Counted from the stretch's first letter, positions 17,597-26,151 are shown. The stretch is DNA of 64,000 bases from Paludibaculum fermentans (GCF_015277775.1 NZ_CP063849.1:5843501-5907500), one strand, 5' to 3'. Notes: generated by a model from the letters alone, not told the origin. Made by a program: numbers and translations.

Positions 17597-17887
17597 GTGA
17601 CCCGGTACGAGTGGGACGAGAACAAGAACCGTGCAAACAAAGCGAAACACGGTCTCTCGTTCGAGACCGCGATTCTGGTCTTCCAGGATCCATACGTCCT
17701 GAGTGAAGTGGAACGGGTGGTGGATGGCGAAGAACGTTGGCAGTCCATAGGGTTGATCGCAGGCACGCTCATCGTGCTGGTGATCCACACATGGCATGTG
17801 GGGGGCAAACCGGGTGAAATCATTCGAGTGATCTCGGCGCGCAAAGCGACTTCCAAGGAACAACACTGCTACGAGAACCTGCTATGA
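17597..17887 (+). CDS. brnT: BrnT-family ribonuclease toxin
   Basis: 96 residues with the family signature YEWDENKNRANKAKHGLSFE, central YVLSEVERVVDGEERW and the terminal IIRVISARKATSKE. BrnT toxins adopt a RelE-like fold and cut RNA to stop translation. The GTG start at 17597 abuts the inverted repeat, with no SD, so the mRNA may be nearly leaderless. It overlaps brnA by four bases (ATGA), ensuring coupled translation of the antitoxin. Confidence 0.9.
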   Translation: MTRYEWDENKNRANKAKHGLSFETAILVFQDPYVLSEVERVVDGEERWQSIGLIAGTLIVLVIHTWHVGGKPGEIIRVISARKATSKEQHCYENLL

Positions 17888-18147
17888 AGAAGCTCACACT
17901 CCAACAGAAGACCGAATTGGAAGCTCTGGCCGGACAGCCGGATAGCCAGATCGATACATCCGACATCCCTGAAGTTTCATTTAGCGATAAGGCAGTCGTG
18001 GGTAAGTTCTACCGCCCGATCAAGAAGCCGGTATCCGTGCGTCTCGACGCGGACGTACTGGACTGGCTCAAGCGCTCGGGGCCCGGCTACCAGCGCCGGA
18101 TCAACCTGATCCTGCGTTTGGAGATGCAGCGCAGCCTGAAGACCTAG
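17884..18147 (+). CDS. brnA: BrnA-family antitoxin
   Basis: 87 residues. The N-terminal half is charged and probably binds BrnT; the C-terminal half, VSVRLDADVLDWLKRSGPGYQ followed by a short helix, is a ribbon-helix-helix DNA-binding domain typical of PF14384. It should neutralise the toxin and, with it, repress the operon at the repeat just upstream. The last 47 bases overlap the end of the convergent DUF429 gene (18101-18889), so the two 3' ends are antisense to each other. Confidence 0.9.
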   Translation: MKKLTLQQKTELEALAGQPDSQIDTSDIPEVSFSDKAVVGKFYRPIKKPVSVRLDADVLDWLKRSGPGYQRRINLILRLEMQRSLKT

Positions 18148-18889
18148 CCGGGATTGAAGCCACCGAAGCTGCGAGCGTTGGCCGCCCCGGCACCACAATA
18201 AACCCCTCCGTGTTCGACCCATACACCGTGTTCCGCGCCTTGCCCCACCACCACCAGTGAGCCGCAATGTAGGCGCATAACACCGCATCGATCTGATCCT
18301 CCACCGGCTTGGTCGGACCCCTCTCCGGAATCTCCGGCAGCGTCAGGGCCAGCGGCGGATCAAGCATGGGTAGCCTCGACAACATCAACCCGCGCAGACG
18401 CGCTAACTCCGCCGCCCGCTCCGCCCGGCGCCCGCGCTTATACTTCACGATTCGCTCCAGCCCAAACAACCGGACCGACGCCGCGTGCGGGTGGATCTCA
18501 ATCTGGAAACGGCCTGTTGCTTGCGCCTGGATGTCTGCCCCATGCCGAAAACCCGCGTCGGCCAACCGGCGGCTGAAGGCGAGGACCAGCGGCGCAAACG
18601 GCAGCCCCAGGTTCGCGGCGTGGCAACCCGCGTGAAACCGGCGGAAGTCCTTGTTCAGTTCGCGTTCCGCGTCCCGGATGCCCGTCTGCCGCGTAATGAT
18701 GGTCGGCGCGTCGACACCCACCACTCCGTCCTCGTCCTGCATCTCGATGCGGATCCAGTCCAGAATCTCATCCGCGGCCTCCAGCCGCGTGACGTTCCGA
18801 AGACGCAAACCCGGACCGTCTGGAACCACGGACGCCAATCCGCTGGGCTTCCCGTACCAACCCAAATCCACGCCGAGGAAGACGCTCAC
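18101..18889 (-). CDS. DUF429 predicted nuclease-fold protein
   Basis: 262 residues. N-terminal FLGVDLGWYGKPSGLA and VVGVDAPTII give the RNase H-like strand order with two acidic residues, and the later EIHPHAASVRLFG and VEDQIDAVLCAYIAAHW supply further acidic positions, all as in DUF429. A nuclease activity is predicted for the family but not established. GTG 18889 overlaps the stop of the MOSC gene (GTGA), so it is the second gene of a sigma-54-type operon. The family usually ends near GFIVVP; here about 30 further residues run into brnA, suggesting a drifted stop codon. Confidence 0.75.
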   Translation of the reverse strand: MSVFLGVDLGWYGKPSGLASVVPDGPGLRLRNVTRLEAADEILDWIRIEMQDEDGVVGVDAPTIITRQTGIRDAERELNKDFRRFHAGCHAANLGLPFAPLVLAFSRRLADAGFRHGADIQAQATGRFQIEIHPHAASVRLFGLERIVKYKRGRRAERAAELARLRGLMLSRLPMLDPPLALTLPEIPERGPTKPVEDQIDAVLCAYIAAHWWWWGKARNTVYGSNTEGFIVVPGRPTLAASVASIPARSSGCAASPNAGSG

Positions 18890-19527
18890 GGCTGGATCAA
18901 CTCCACTTCATCCCCCTCGCTGATTCGGCCTGGTTCGAGGACATAGCTGTTCAAACCCAACACACCCTGAAAACCGCGCTGGATCCGCCGCAATACGTTC
19001 AAGTCCTGTGCGCCGGTATCCGGGTCGTAAGTTGTCATGATGCACCGGCCACGCAGGTCCTCCATTCCGATCAAAACGGAGCCGATCCGCAACTGGGCGC
19101 CTTCCCACGCCCGCTCAGCCAGTCCCGGCACTCCGCTGATCACCAGATTCGGCCGGAAGCGCCGCGTATCCACGCCCACCGCCTGCAGCATCCCGTCGGT
19201 GGCCACCAGCAGCGGGAGGATATCGAACCGGTCCTCCGCGTCACTCCGCACCAGGTGCGCGCCGGCCCCCGCCACGGCTTCGACAGCCCGCCGGATCTCC
19301 TCGGACTGCCACGGCAGCCCGTCCACCAGCACTTCTCCGTCAGCGGTCAGAATGGCGCGATGCCGCAGCAGCTTCGGACGCGTGCGAGCCGTATAAATCC
19401 GGCCCTGCCCGTTGCGCACCTGGATCACGCGGTCGCCCGCAATCCCAGCCGGTCCGATCTCAGCCGCCGGCAGCCGCTCGCCGGCCATCGACTTCACTGG
19501 ATATCGCCAAATCTCCTGGACTCGCAT
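18886..19527 (-). CDS. MOSC-domain protein (YcbX-like)
   Basis: 213 residues from ATG 19527. The N-terminal beta-barrel has IWRYPVKSMAGERL and GIAGDRVIQV, as in MOSC_N; the C-terminal MOSC domain carries the conserved cysteine in RGRCIMTTYDPDTG and ends in the usual SEGDEVEL strand. MOSC proteins bind molybdenum cofactor or carry sulfur, and YcbX reduces N-hydroxylated bases together with a flavodoxin-type partner; which of these applies is unknown. ATG 19527 is preferred to the longer frame because the YPVKSM motif then sits at residue ~8. It lies 27 nt after the predicted start of a sigma-54 promoter. Confidence 0.85.
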   Translation of the reverse strand: MRVQEIWRYPVKSMAGERLPAAEIGPAGIAGDRVIQVRNGQGRIYTARTRPKLLRHRAILTADGEVLVDGLPWQSEEIRRAVEAVAGAGAHLVRSDAEDRFDILPLLVATDGMLQAVGVDTRRFRPNLVISGVPGLAERAWEGAQLRIGSVLIGMEDLRGRCIMTTYDPDTGAQDLNVLRRIQRGFQGVLGLNSYVLEPGRISEGDEVELIQP

Positions 19528-19564
19528 CGCCTTGCCCTCGCTCTCTAGAGACCAAGCGAGGCAG

Positions 19565-19581
19565 TGCAACCTGCGTGCCAA
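19565..19581 (-). promoter_or_regulatory. Sigma-54 (-24/-12) promoter of the MOSC-DUF429 operon
   Basis: On the minus strand the sequence reads TTGGCACG-CAGG-TTGCA: TTGGCAC at 19581-19575, the -12 element TTGCA at 19569-19565. This equals the sigma-54 consensus YTGGCACG-N4-TTGCW at every position. The predicted transcription start is near 19554, 27 nt before the MOSC start codon. Confidence 0.72.
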
Positions 19582-19634
19582 ACTACCTGCGCCGCAATAT
19601 CAACAGCTTACGAAGAGAAGCTAGTGGCCGCCGC

Positions 19635-19667
19635 CATGAGATCTCAGGACAAACCTGAGATCTCATG
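19635..19667. promoter_or_regulatory. Perfect 14-bp inverted repeat, candidate enhancer-binding site or terminator
   Basis: CATGAGATCTCAGG (19635-19648), ACAAA, CCTGAGATCTCATG (19654-19667). Each arm contains the 10-bp palindrome TGAGATCTCA, so it is also a pair of palindromic sites with centres 19 bp apart. It lies 81-113 bp upstream of the predicted sigma-54 transcription start, where activator sites usually are. It also follows the stop of the carbon-nitrogen hydrolase (19725) and could terminate that transcript, although no T run follows. Confidence 0.5.
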
Positions 19668-19724
19668 AACCAATGCAATCCGTCCCTGCTGGACGTTCAA
19701 TCACAACCGGCCGAGAGTAACCCT

Positions 19725-20585
19725 CTACTCCGGCTTTACATCCGCCCGCAGCCGCACATCGGCAATCATCTTCTCCCAGTGCTCCTTCAGGAACGGCGGA
19801 TTCGCCAGGCTGTCAAGCACATAGCCACGATCGGCCCGCGCCAGGTCCAGCACCGATGTGATCATCTCCTCCTGGTAATACCCCGCCTCGGCCAGCGGAA
19901 TCCCGTTCGGTTCACGGATGAACGACATCCCACTCGACGTCTGCAGCCCATCCGGCGACTGCCCAATCGTATTCGCCACACAGTGGAAGATCTTCGAATT
20001 CGGACCCACCGGCTGCTGCGCCCGGCCCGACGTCCGCTTCCAGCACACCGCCTCGATCTCGTCTGAACTGCACGACGGGTGAAACAGGATCTGCGCCCCA
20101 GCCATCGCCGGGATCCGGTAGAGTTCCGGATGGCGCCCATCGCGGCAAATCACCAACGTACACGGCACGCCGTCGATCTCGAACAGCGCCAGCTTGTTGC
20201 CGCCCCGGCAGTACTGCATCTCATCGCGCCCGGCCATGTGTACCTTGGCGTACTCGTGCGTAATGGCTCCGTCCGGAGAAATCACATGCGCGAGATTGAG
20301 GAATCGGTCGTGTGTCTTCTGGATGGTGCCGGCGATCACCCAGACGCCAAACTCCAGCGCGGCCTTTTGCGTCTGGGCCAGCGCGTCCAGCACTGCTTTC
20401 TGGTCGAGGTTCACCAGATAGGGGAAGTAGTAGCTGGTGAGGTGGGCCTCCGGGAACAGCACCACCCGGCTGCCTGCCTCGGCGGCGGCCCGGATGTACT
20501 TCAATGTGGTACGCAGGTTCGCTTCCAACGGAGTCGCCCAGTGCATCTGGACGCAGGAAACCTGCAACGTGGCGGGAGCGGACAT
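19725..20585 (-). CDS. Carbon-nitrogen hydrolase (nitrilase superfamily)
   Basis: 286 residues, cytosolic. The catalytic triad of the nitrilase fold is visible: Glu in LFPEAHLTSYYF (~46), Lys in YAKVHMAG (~115) and the nucleophilic Cys in LVICRDGRHPE (~147). Such enzymes cleave amide or nitrile C-N bonds of small metabolites or carbamoylated compounds; the pocket residues do not let me name the substrate. AGGAGG precedes ATG 20585 by 9 nt. The gene stands alone between the sigma-54 operon and the LRR gene. Confidence 0.88.
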   Translation of the reverse strand: MSAPATLQVSCVQMHWATPLEANLRTTLKYIRAAAEAGSRVVLFPEAHLTSYYFPYLVNLDQKAVLDALAQTQKAALEFGVWVIAGTIQKTHDRFLNLAHVISPDGAITHEYAKVHMAGRDEMQYCRGGNKLALFEIDGVPCTLVICRDGRHPELYRIPAMAGAQILFHPSCSSDEIEAVCWKRTSGRAQQPVGPNSKIFHCVANTIGQSPDGLQTSSGMSFIREPNGIPLAEAGYYQEEMITSVLDLARADRGYVLDSLANPPFLKEHWEKMIADVRLRADVKPE

Positions 20586-20662
20586 GGATCAGTTCCTCCT
20601 GGAGTTTCTGACAGCTTGCTCCTCCATTCTCCAATGTCCGCGGCCCGCCGCGCCGCCGCTCC

Positions 20663-22603
20663 TCAGGTGGTATAGGCTATGCGCACCCGCTTCGGGAAGA
20701 CACGCGTCCCGGCCAGGGTTACGCCCGGTATACCATCCAGATGGACCTCCCGCAGGTTCGGCAGGCCGGCCAGGAACACCAGGCCCGCGTCGGTCACCTT
20801 CTGGCACTCATACAGCTCCACTTGCTCCAGCGATGGCATGCCGCCCAGGATCTGCAAGCTGCGGTCCGTAATCTGCGTCAGCCCCGCGTAGTAGTACCGT
20901 ATCGGCAGCGCCACGATATGGCCCGTCGCGATGTCTGTAGTCTCGCGGCAGTACATGCACGTCAGCCTCTCCAGGTCGGCGCAGCGGCCTACATGGCGGA
21001 AGCCGTCATCCAGCAGTCCGATGGGTGTAAGTTCCCGCAGTGCCGGGAACTGCGGCAGGCTCGACAGCGCCTGCTCATCGACGTTGCCCAACCCGATGCC
21101 CAGGCTGCGCAACGCCGGCATGCGCGACAGCGCGAGAAAACCGCGGCTGCCGAAGTGCGGACACACCCGGCCCCACAGCCCTTCCAGCGTCCGCGATCGG
21201 CTCAGCGCCTCGAAACCCGCGTCGGTCGCAGTCGACTCCTGCGCGCGCAACCGCCGCAACCGGGGGATGGCTGCAATGTGGGGCATCGCCGCGTCGCAGC
21301 TAAGCTCTCCGTCGCAACCAAGTACGCTCAGGTTCGGCATCTGCGCGAGGTGCGCCATGCCGTCGGCCGTGATCCCGCTGACGTGCCAGAAGAGATCGAG
21401 CTCATAGACGCCCTCCAGGCCGGCCAGCCCCGCCAGGCCGGAGTCCGTGAACGGCCCGTCCACCAGCAACTTCACCCCCCGTTCCTGCGCGGTATTGTCT
21501 CCCGCTTCGAGCGCCGGACCGTGCCACCGCTTCAACATCGGGAGATTCTGCAGCAGCGGCAGACCCGCGTCCGTCACCATCCGGCCCGTGCTGAACCGCC
21601 GCAGCTTCGCTTTGCCCTGCAGCGCTTCAATCGCTCCATCACCAGTGGGTGAACCCATCAGGTTCACCTCCTCGATCTGCTCGCAATACCGCAGCTTCGA
21701 GACCCCCGCATCACTGATGCCCGCCTGCCACGTCATCTCGAAGCTCTTCAGGTTCGGCAGGTGGCGCAGCACCTCCAGCCCCCGGTCAGTCAGTTGGCCG
21801 CCGGTGAGGTTCAGGTGCTCCAGTTGCGGCATGCGCGCCAGTTGCAACAGGCCGTCATCGGTCAGTTCACGCGATCCGCCCAGGTTCAATCGGGTGACGT
21901 GGACCAGTTCCGCGATGCGCGCCAGCACCTCATCCGTCATCAGGCCGCCGGCGTCCACCGCAGGAATTCGCTGCTCCTTCATGACGCCGACAAAGCCATC
22001 CCACTCGCTCCGGTTCATCCGGCGCCGCGGTGCGATGCGATTCTCCTTCGCATCGACCTCGTATGCCTCCACTGCAGGAGGAGCCCCCGTCGCCACCGCC
22101 TCCAGCAGCGCAATCCAGCTTCCGAATCCCGCGTCCTGCGCCACCACCACCCGGGCCTCCTCCAGCGCCAGGTAGTTCTTCGGAACCTTCGATGAACGCT
22201 GCCGCAGCGCGTAGACCCGCCGCCATGCCTCCGCCCGCACATCGCCGTGGGCAAAGGTCCGCCCGTAATGCGCATTCAGGCGCTGCAGGGCGGCCTCGTC
22301 CCCTTCAAAAGCCTGGACGAAATCCTGGGCGGCCTGGGAATAGGCCTCCTGGCTCGCCAAAGACGCGGTCACCGGACCACGCGCCTCCAGTGCCAGTTTC
22401 AGCTCCTTCCAGCTTGTCTGGTCGTACTCACGCGCAAGCGCATGCTGCACATCGCGCAGCACCGGAGCCGCTGGGCCATTCGGGTAAGCCTGCTGGAACC
22501 GCTCAATTGCGTCCGCATCGTTTTCGCGCAGGGCTTTCAGCCAGCGCTTGGCAGCCCGCTTGAGATTCTCGAGCGAGGTGGTAGAGGTGAGCTTTCGCTG
22601 CAT
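20663..22603 (-). CDS. Leucine-rich-repeat protein with helical N-terminal domain
   Basis: 646 residues, no signal peptide. The first ~80 residues (RAAKRWLKALRENDADAIER ... LRDVQHALAREY) form a helical module that in other bacteria precedes ankyrin repeats. A second helical stretch follows to ~200. From ~225 to the end there are more than a dozen LRRs of the AMN1/cysteine-containing style, with recurring LTDxGLxxLxxMPxLExL units and SGITADGMAHLAQMPNL. The fold is a curved protein-binding solenoid, probably cytosolic. SD GGAAGG lies 7 nt before ATG 22603. The ligand is unknown. Confidence 0.8.
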   Translation of the reverse strand: MQRKLTSTTSLENLKRAAKRWLKALRENDADAIERFQQAYPNGPAAPVLRDVQHALAREYDQTSWKELKLALEARGPVTASLASQEAYSQAAQDFVQAFEGDEAALQRLNAHYGRTFAHGDVRAEAWRRVYALRQRSSKVPKNYLALEEARVVVAQDAGFGSWIALLEAVATGAPPAVEAYEVDAKENRIAPRRRMNRSEWDGFVGVMKEQRIPAVDAGGLMTDEVLARIAELVHVTRLNLGGSRELTDDGLLQLARMPQLEHLNLTGGQLTDRGLEVLRHLPNLKSFEMTWQAGISDAGVSKLRYCEQIEEVNLMGSPTGDGAIEALQGKAKLRRFSTGRMVTDAGLPLLQNLPMLKRWHGPALEAGDNTAQERGVKLLVDGPFTDSGLAGLAGLEGVYELDLFWHVSGITADGMAHLAQMPNLSVLGCDGELSCDAAMPHIAAIPRLRRLRAQESTATDAGFEALSRSRTLEGLWGRVCPHFGSRGFLALSRMPALRSLGIGLGNVDEQALSSLPQFPALRELTPIGLLDDGFRHVGRCADLERLTCMYCRETTDIATGHIVALPIRYYYAGLTQITDRSLQILGGMPSLEQVELYECQKVTDAGLVFLAGLPNLREVHLDGIPGVTLAGTRVFPKRVRIAYTT

Positions 22604-22668
22604 GGAAACCTTCCTTCCGTCTGTGCCCGGATTCCGCTTAATTCAGGGCCGGAATGAAAGGTCCGTGA

Positions 22669-22674
22669 ATTGTA
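22669..22674 (-). promoter_or_regulatory. -10-like TACAAT upstream of the LRR gene
   Basis: TACAAT on the minus strand lies 65 nt before ATG 22603. No good -35 is visible, so it is a weak candidate. Confidence 0.3.
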
Positions 22675-22817
22675 CACACGTAACAGGGTGGGAGCAGGCT
22701 CCCTTGCCGCGGAAAGGAGGCGCCCCTTGGCGCACTGGCAGCAGATTCTCACAGGTTCGATTTTCCTGTCAACACCCGCGCGCCCGCTCCTCCCGGCAAG
22801 TATGCTGAAAGTCGCGC

Positions 22818-25166
22818 ATGTCCCTCCGCTGGATCCCGGTCCTCTTCCTCCTGCCCTTGCAGGCTGCTCCCGGCTCTCGCCCGCTCACTCCAAAGGATGT
22901 CCTCCGCCTCGAGCAGTGGGGCGAAACAGCCGCCGCCCCTGACGGTCAACTCGTTGCCTTCGTTCGAATCCGCGCTCGCACCTCAGCCGCCAACTCCATG
23001 CGCGACTTCATGAACGGCAACGACCGCGCCGATATCTGGATCTCCTCCCTCAACGGGGCGCCGCGTCCCATCACCAATGGAGCCGCCGATGACTCGGGCT
23101 TCTTCCAGCCCGTCTGGTCGCCCGACGGCCGGCGGTTGGCCATGCTCTCCACGCGCGGAAACAAAGTCCGGCTATGGGTGTGGACCCGCGCCACCGGAGC
23201 CCTGCGCCTCGCCGCCGGCGAGACCGTGGAGATTGCGCGGCCCGTCTGGATCGGCCCCGCAAAACTGCTCTGCGCCACGCCGCCGCCCGGCCGCCAACCC
23301 GGAGTCTTCTCCCTCGAGACCCAGGCGCCCGAGGAAGCGATGCGCGCCTGGCCGCTCGCCTGGGCCGGTCGCACCAGCACGGCCAGTGTCCTCAATAGCG
23401 GAGAGCCCCTCGACATGGCTTCGCGCCCGCAGGGCCGCCTGCTCCAGTTCGATCTGACCACCGGAGCCGCCACACAACTCCAATCCGGAAACTTCACGAA
23501 CCTCACGCCTTCACCAGACGGCCGTCATGTGGCCATGCTCGAACTCACTGGCATCCTCCAGCCCGAACCCGGCCGCGTGCTGCCCAATCGCAACCCTTCC
23601 CAATACAGCCTTGTCGTGGTGGATGCCCAGGGCCGCCGCCTGCCCCTCACCGGCGCTCCTTCAAACGATGTGCTGCCCGCTTCCATCCAATGGTCTCCGG
23701 CAGGAGGAGCCCTGGTCTGCGTTGCCAATACCCCAGAAGGACCGCGCGTCTCCCGCTTCGACGTCGACGGCGTCTCCTTGCGCCTAGCGCCCAGTTACGA
23801 AGGAACCCTCGCCTCCGCGCGCGGTGTGCAGTGGGCTCCAGACGGACGGCTGCTTGTCCAGGTTCGCGCGAACGGCCGTGCCGATTGGCTTGTAGCCGGT
23901 GGCCCGGCACCAGCCAACCTCACCTCTTCCATGACCCGCCCGCCGTCCGCGCTCGTCCAGTTTGGTGCGAAGCGCGAACTCGCCGCGGTGGCCGATGGCC
24001 GGCTGTGGGTCCTGCGCACAGGATCGGCCGCTTTCGAGCCAGTCGGTGACGCCCAGGCCGGACCGCGGCCGGACAGCATCGTCTGGCCCACCGATGGCTC
24101 CTCCACAAACTCCCTCGTCGTCATGGCCGCCCGGCGCCTCTTTGCGATCGACACCACACAGGCAGCATTCCGCCTGATAGAGTCACCCAGCCCGTCAGCC
24201 CAGTTCGCCGGCTTCCTGCCCCAGTCGTCTACGGCCCTGTTCAAGGACATCACCCCAACCGGGTCATTCCTCTGGACGTCCAACCCCGGCGCCGCACCGC
24301 GCCGCCTCCAGGCCGCCAACCAGTTCCTGGAACAGATCGCAGCCGGCACCCTCGAGAAGTTCGAGTACGCCGGCCCCGACGGCAAGCCGCTCATCGCCTG
24401 GTGCCTCCGTCCACCCGGTTACGAGCAGGGCAAACGCTACCCTACCGTCTTCTGGCTCTACGCCGGGCTGTCCTTTGGACCCGAGCCCCCGCCCTTCTGG
24501 GTCCCGCTGAACTCATCGGGCGTCTTCAACCTGCAACTGCTCGCCGCGCGCGGCTATGTCGTAGTGATGCCCAGCATCCCCCTCGCTCCGGAAGGCCAGC
24601 CCAGCGACCCGTATCTCGACATCCCGAAAGCGGTTCTGCCTGCCGTGGACAAAGCCGTAGACCTTGGCATTGCAGATCCGCACCGCCTGGCCGTGATGGG
24701 CCACAGTTATGGCGGCTATAGCACTTACGCGATGATCACGCAGTCCCCGCGCTTCCAGGCTGCCATCGCCCTGGGCGGTTTCTGCAACCTCGTGAGCCTC
24801 TACGGCCAGTTGGACCCGCGCCACCGCTACGCGGAGTTCGCCCGCGACCGCCTGCTCCACATGCCCCTCCTCGAGTCCGGCCAGGACCGCATGGGCGGTC
24901 CCCCCTCGCAGCAACTCGATCGCTACCTCCGCAACAGCCCCATTACGCAAGCCGATCGCGTCATCACGCCCGTTCTCATCGTTCAAGGTGACCAGGACTA
25001 CGTGCCCATCCAGCAGGGTGAGGAGTTCTTCACCGCCCTCTACCGCCAGAACAAACCCACCGGCTTCGTCCGCTACTGGGGCGAAGGACATGTCCTCGAA
25101 TCTCCGGCCAATATCGAAGACGTGTGGAAGCGCATCTTTGCCTGGCTGGAGCGCTACCTGCGCTGA
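22818..25166 (+). CDS. Exported S9-family prolyl-oligopeptidase-like serine peptidase
   Basis: 782 residues with a signal peptide (MSLRWIPVLFLLPLQAAPG). Residues ~30-480 form a WD40-like beta-propeller with units such as FFQPVWSPDGRRLAML. The C-terminal hydrolase domain has the nucleophile in MGHSYGGYSTYA, the acid in VQGDQDYVPIQQ and the histidine in WGEGHVLESPANI. It should degrade oligopeptides in the periplasm, as in DPP-IV/acylaminoacyl-peptidase relatives. TATGCT at 22801-22806 lies 11 nt before ATG and there is no SD. Confidence 0.9.
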   Translation: MSLRWIPVLFLLPLQAAPGSRPLTPKDVLRLEQWGETAAAPDGQLVAFVRIRARTSAANSMRDFMNGNDRADIWISSLNGAPRPITNGAADDSGFFQPVWSPDGRRLAMLSTRGNKVRLWVWTRATGALRLAAGETVEIARPVWIGPAKLLCATPPPGRQPGVFSLETQAPEEAMRAWPLAWAGRTSTASVLNSGEPLDMASRPQGRLLQFDLTTGAATQLQSGNFTNLTPSPDGRHVAMLELTGILQPEPGRVLPNRNPSQYSLVVVDAQGRRLPLTGAPSNDVLPASIQWSPAGGALVCVANTPEGPRVSRFDVDGVSLRLAPSYEGTLASARGVQWAPDGRLLVQVRANGRADWLVAGGPAPANLTSSMTRPPSALVQFGAKRELAAVADGRLWVLRTGSAAFEPVGDAQAGPRPDSIVWPTDGSSTNSLVVMAARRLFAIDTTQAAFRLIESPSPSAQFAGFLPQSSTALFKDITPTGSFLWTSNPGAAPRRLQAANQFLEQIAAGTLEKFEYAGPDGKPLIAWCLRPPGYEQGKRYPTVFWLYAGLSFGPEPPPFWVPLNSSGVFNLQLLAARGYVVVMPSIPLAPEGQPSDPYLDIPKAVLPAVDKAVDLGIADPHRLAVMGHSYGGYSTYAMITQSPRFQAAIALGGFCNLVSLYGQLDPRHRYAEFARDRLLHMPLLESGQDRMGGPPSQQLDRYLRNSPITQADRVITPVLIVQGDQDYVPIQQGEEFFTALYRQNKPTGFVRYWGEGHVLESPANIEDVWKRIFAWLERYLR

Positions 25167-25503
25167 ACGTCGTCCAGTCTGGTGCGCCACCAATCGTACA
25201 GGCAAGTCATTTGCAATACAGATTCCGTACCCTGACGCTCGCGCCAAGCGGCGGGATCAACTCCGGCCAATCGCGAAAAGCCTTGCTTCTCAATGATTAC
25301 GGCAGCTTCTAGCTCCCAGGGGCTTCGCGCCGCCTGCGGAAAGTCTCCCTGGGACACACTGCGCCCGCCTCAGCCACGCGGGCTTCATTTATGCAATTCA
25401 CTTGCAGATTACTATTGACTCACATCGGCCGCCTTAGTAATCTGGAGCGGAGAGAGGCTGGACTGGGGACTCCAGCGCGCTCTCTGTGAGCGAATTGAGC
25501 CCC
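25167..25503. other. Intergenic region with one promoter candidate
   Basis: No convincing gene in this 337-bp gap. It holds the imperfect hairpin TCCCAGGG/CCCTGGGA (25314-25321, 25347-25354), probably downstream of the S9 gene, and the TTGACT/TAATCT promoter candidate annotated separately. Confidence 0.6.
25415..25443 (+). promoter_or_regulatory. Promoter candidate of the Fur-like micro-operon
   Basis: TTGACT (25415-25420, five of six -35 bases), 17 bp, then TAATCT (25438-25443, a weak -10). The spacing is ideal; the predicted transcript starts near 25450, ~54 nt before ATG 25504. Confidence 0.45.
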
Positions 25504-25740
25504 ATGGAACCAACGGAAACCAGCAGAACGGCGCACCCCGCCAAACAGGAGACGCGGACTGACCGCATTCACCTGGAGTGTTTGGGCTGCGGCCGAGTGG
25601 AAGAGTTTGCCAGCCCCCTGTTTGCAGTTGTCAGGGACGAGATTGCCCGTACAACCGGCTACTCCATTCACGCTGTAAAGCTCGGAGCGACCGGGCACTG
25701 CCGTTCCTGTCGTATCCGGCAGTCGGCAAATCAGCACTGA
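25504..25740 (+). CDS. Stand-alone Fur-type C-terminal (metal-binding/dimerisation) domain protein
   Basis: 78 residues. RIHLECLGCGRVEEF, then GYSIHAVKLGATGHCRSCR, corresponds to the C-terminal half of Fur-family regulators, where two Cys pairs bind structural zinc and the beta-alpha fold dimerises. The winged-helix DNA-binding half is absent: only ~20 polar residues precede the domain and the upstream sequence does not encode it in any frame. It could be a metal sensor or zinc carrier, or act by forming mixed dimers with full Fur proteins. ATG 25504 or GTG 25486 are both possible; neither has an SD. It heads a three-gene cluster with 25903 and 26148. Confidence 0.6.
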   Translation: MEPTETSRTAHPAKQETRTDRIHLECLGCGRVEEFASPLFAVVRDEIARTTGYSIHAVKLGATGHCRSCRIRQSANQH

Positions 25741-25902
25741 GACCCGGTGCGCGGAAGGCAATCCGCGTCATTTCGATTGGAACCGGGCTTCCGTTCCGCG
25801 TCGCTGCGGGCACTCGTTCCACACCAGAATCACCGGTGCGTGTAGTCGCGTGCATTGATGCCATTCGAGCGGCCTTTGGCCATTTACAGGAGAGGCGGAA
25901 AC

Positions 25903-26151
25903 ATGGAAGCGGATGCGTATGTTCTGGCCGAGATCCCGGGCTTTGGCCGGATCTACGACTGTGGCGGATGCGGGAACCTGCACCTGAGTATCGGGCCGGT
26001 CAGTCTCACTCTGACCCCGGAGGCTTATATGCAGCTCACTGCACTGCTCAATACCAGCGCGGCCCAGTTCGAAATGCTGCTGCACAGCCGCCGGATGAAC
26101 GCCCCCCATCAACTACCCGGCAGCATGCCGCCGGGACTGGAAGGGTTGTGA
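25903..26151 (+). CDS. Small CxxC protein of unknown function
   Basis: 82 residues. The N-terminal third has IYDCGGCGNLHLSIGPVSLTL, a CxxC knuckle followed by paired strands, then a helix TPEAYMQLTALLNTSAAQFE. The pattern resembles short conserved proteins that read 'CxxCgxiHlxiGpv' but I cannot name the family. The start at ATG 25903 is supported by GGAGAGGCGG upstream; the longer frame from 25855 is not. It overlaps the next gene by four bases (GTGA) and lies 162 bp after the Fur-like gene. Confidence 0.55.
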   Translation: MEADAYVLAEIPGFGRIYDCGGCGNLHLSIGPVSLTLTPEAYMQLTALLNTSAAQFEMLLHSRRMNAPHQLPGSMPPGLEGL

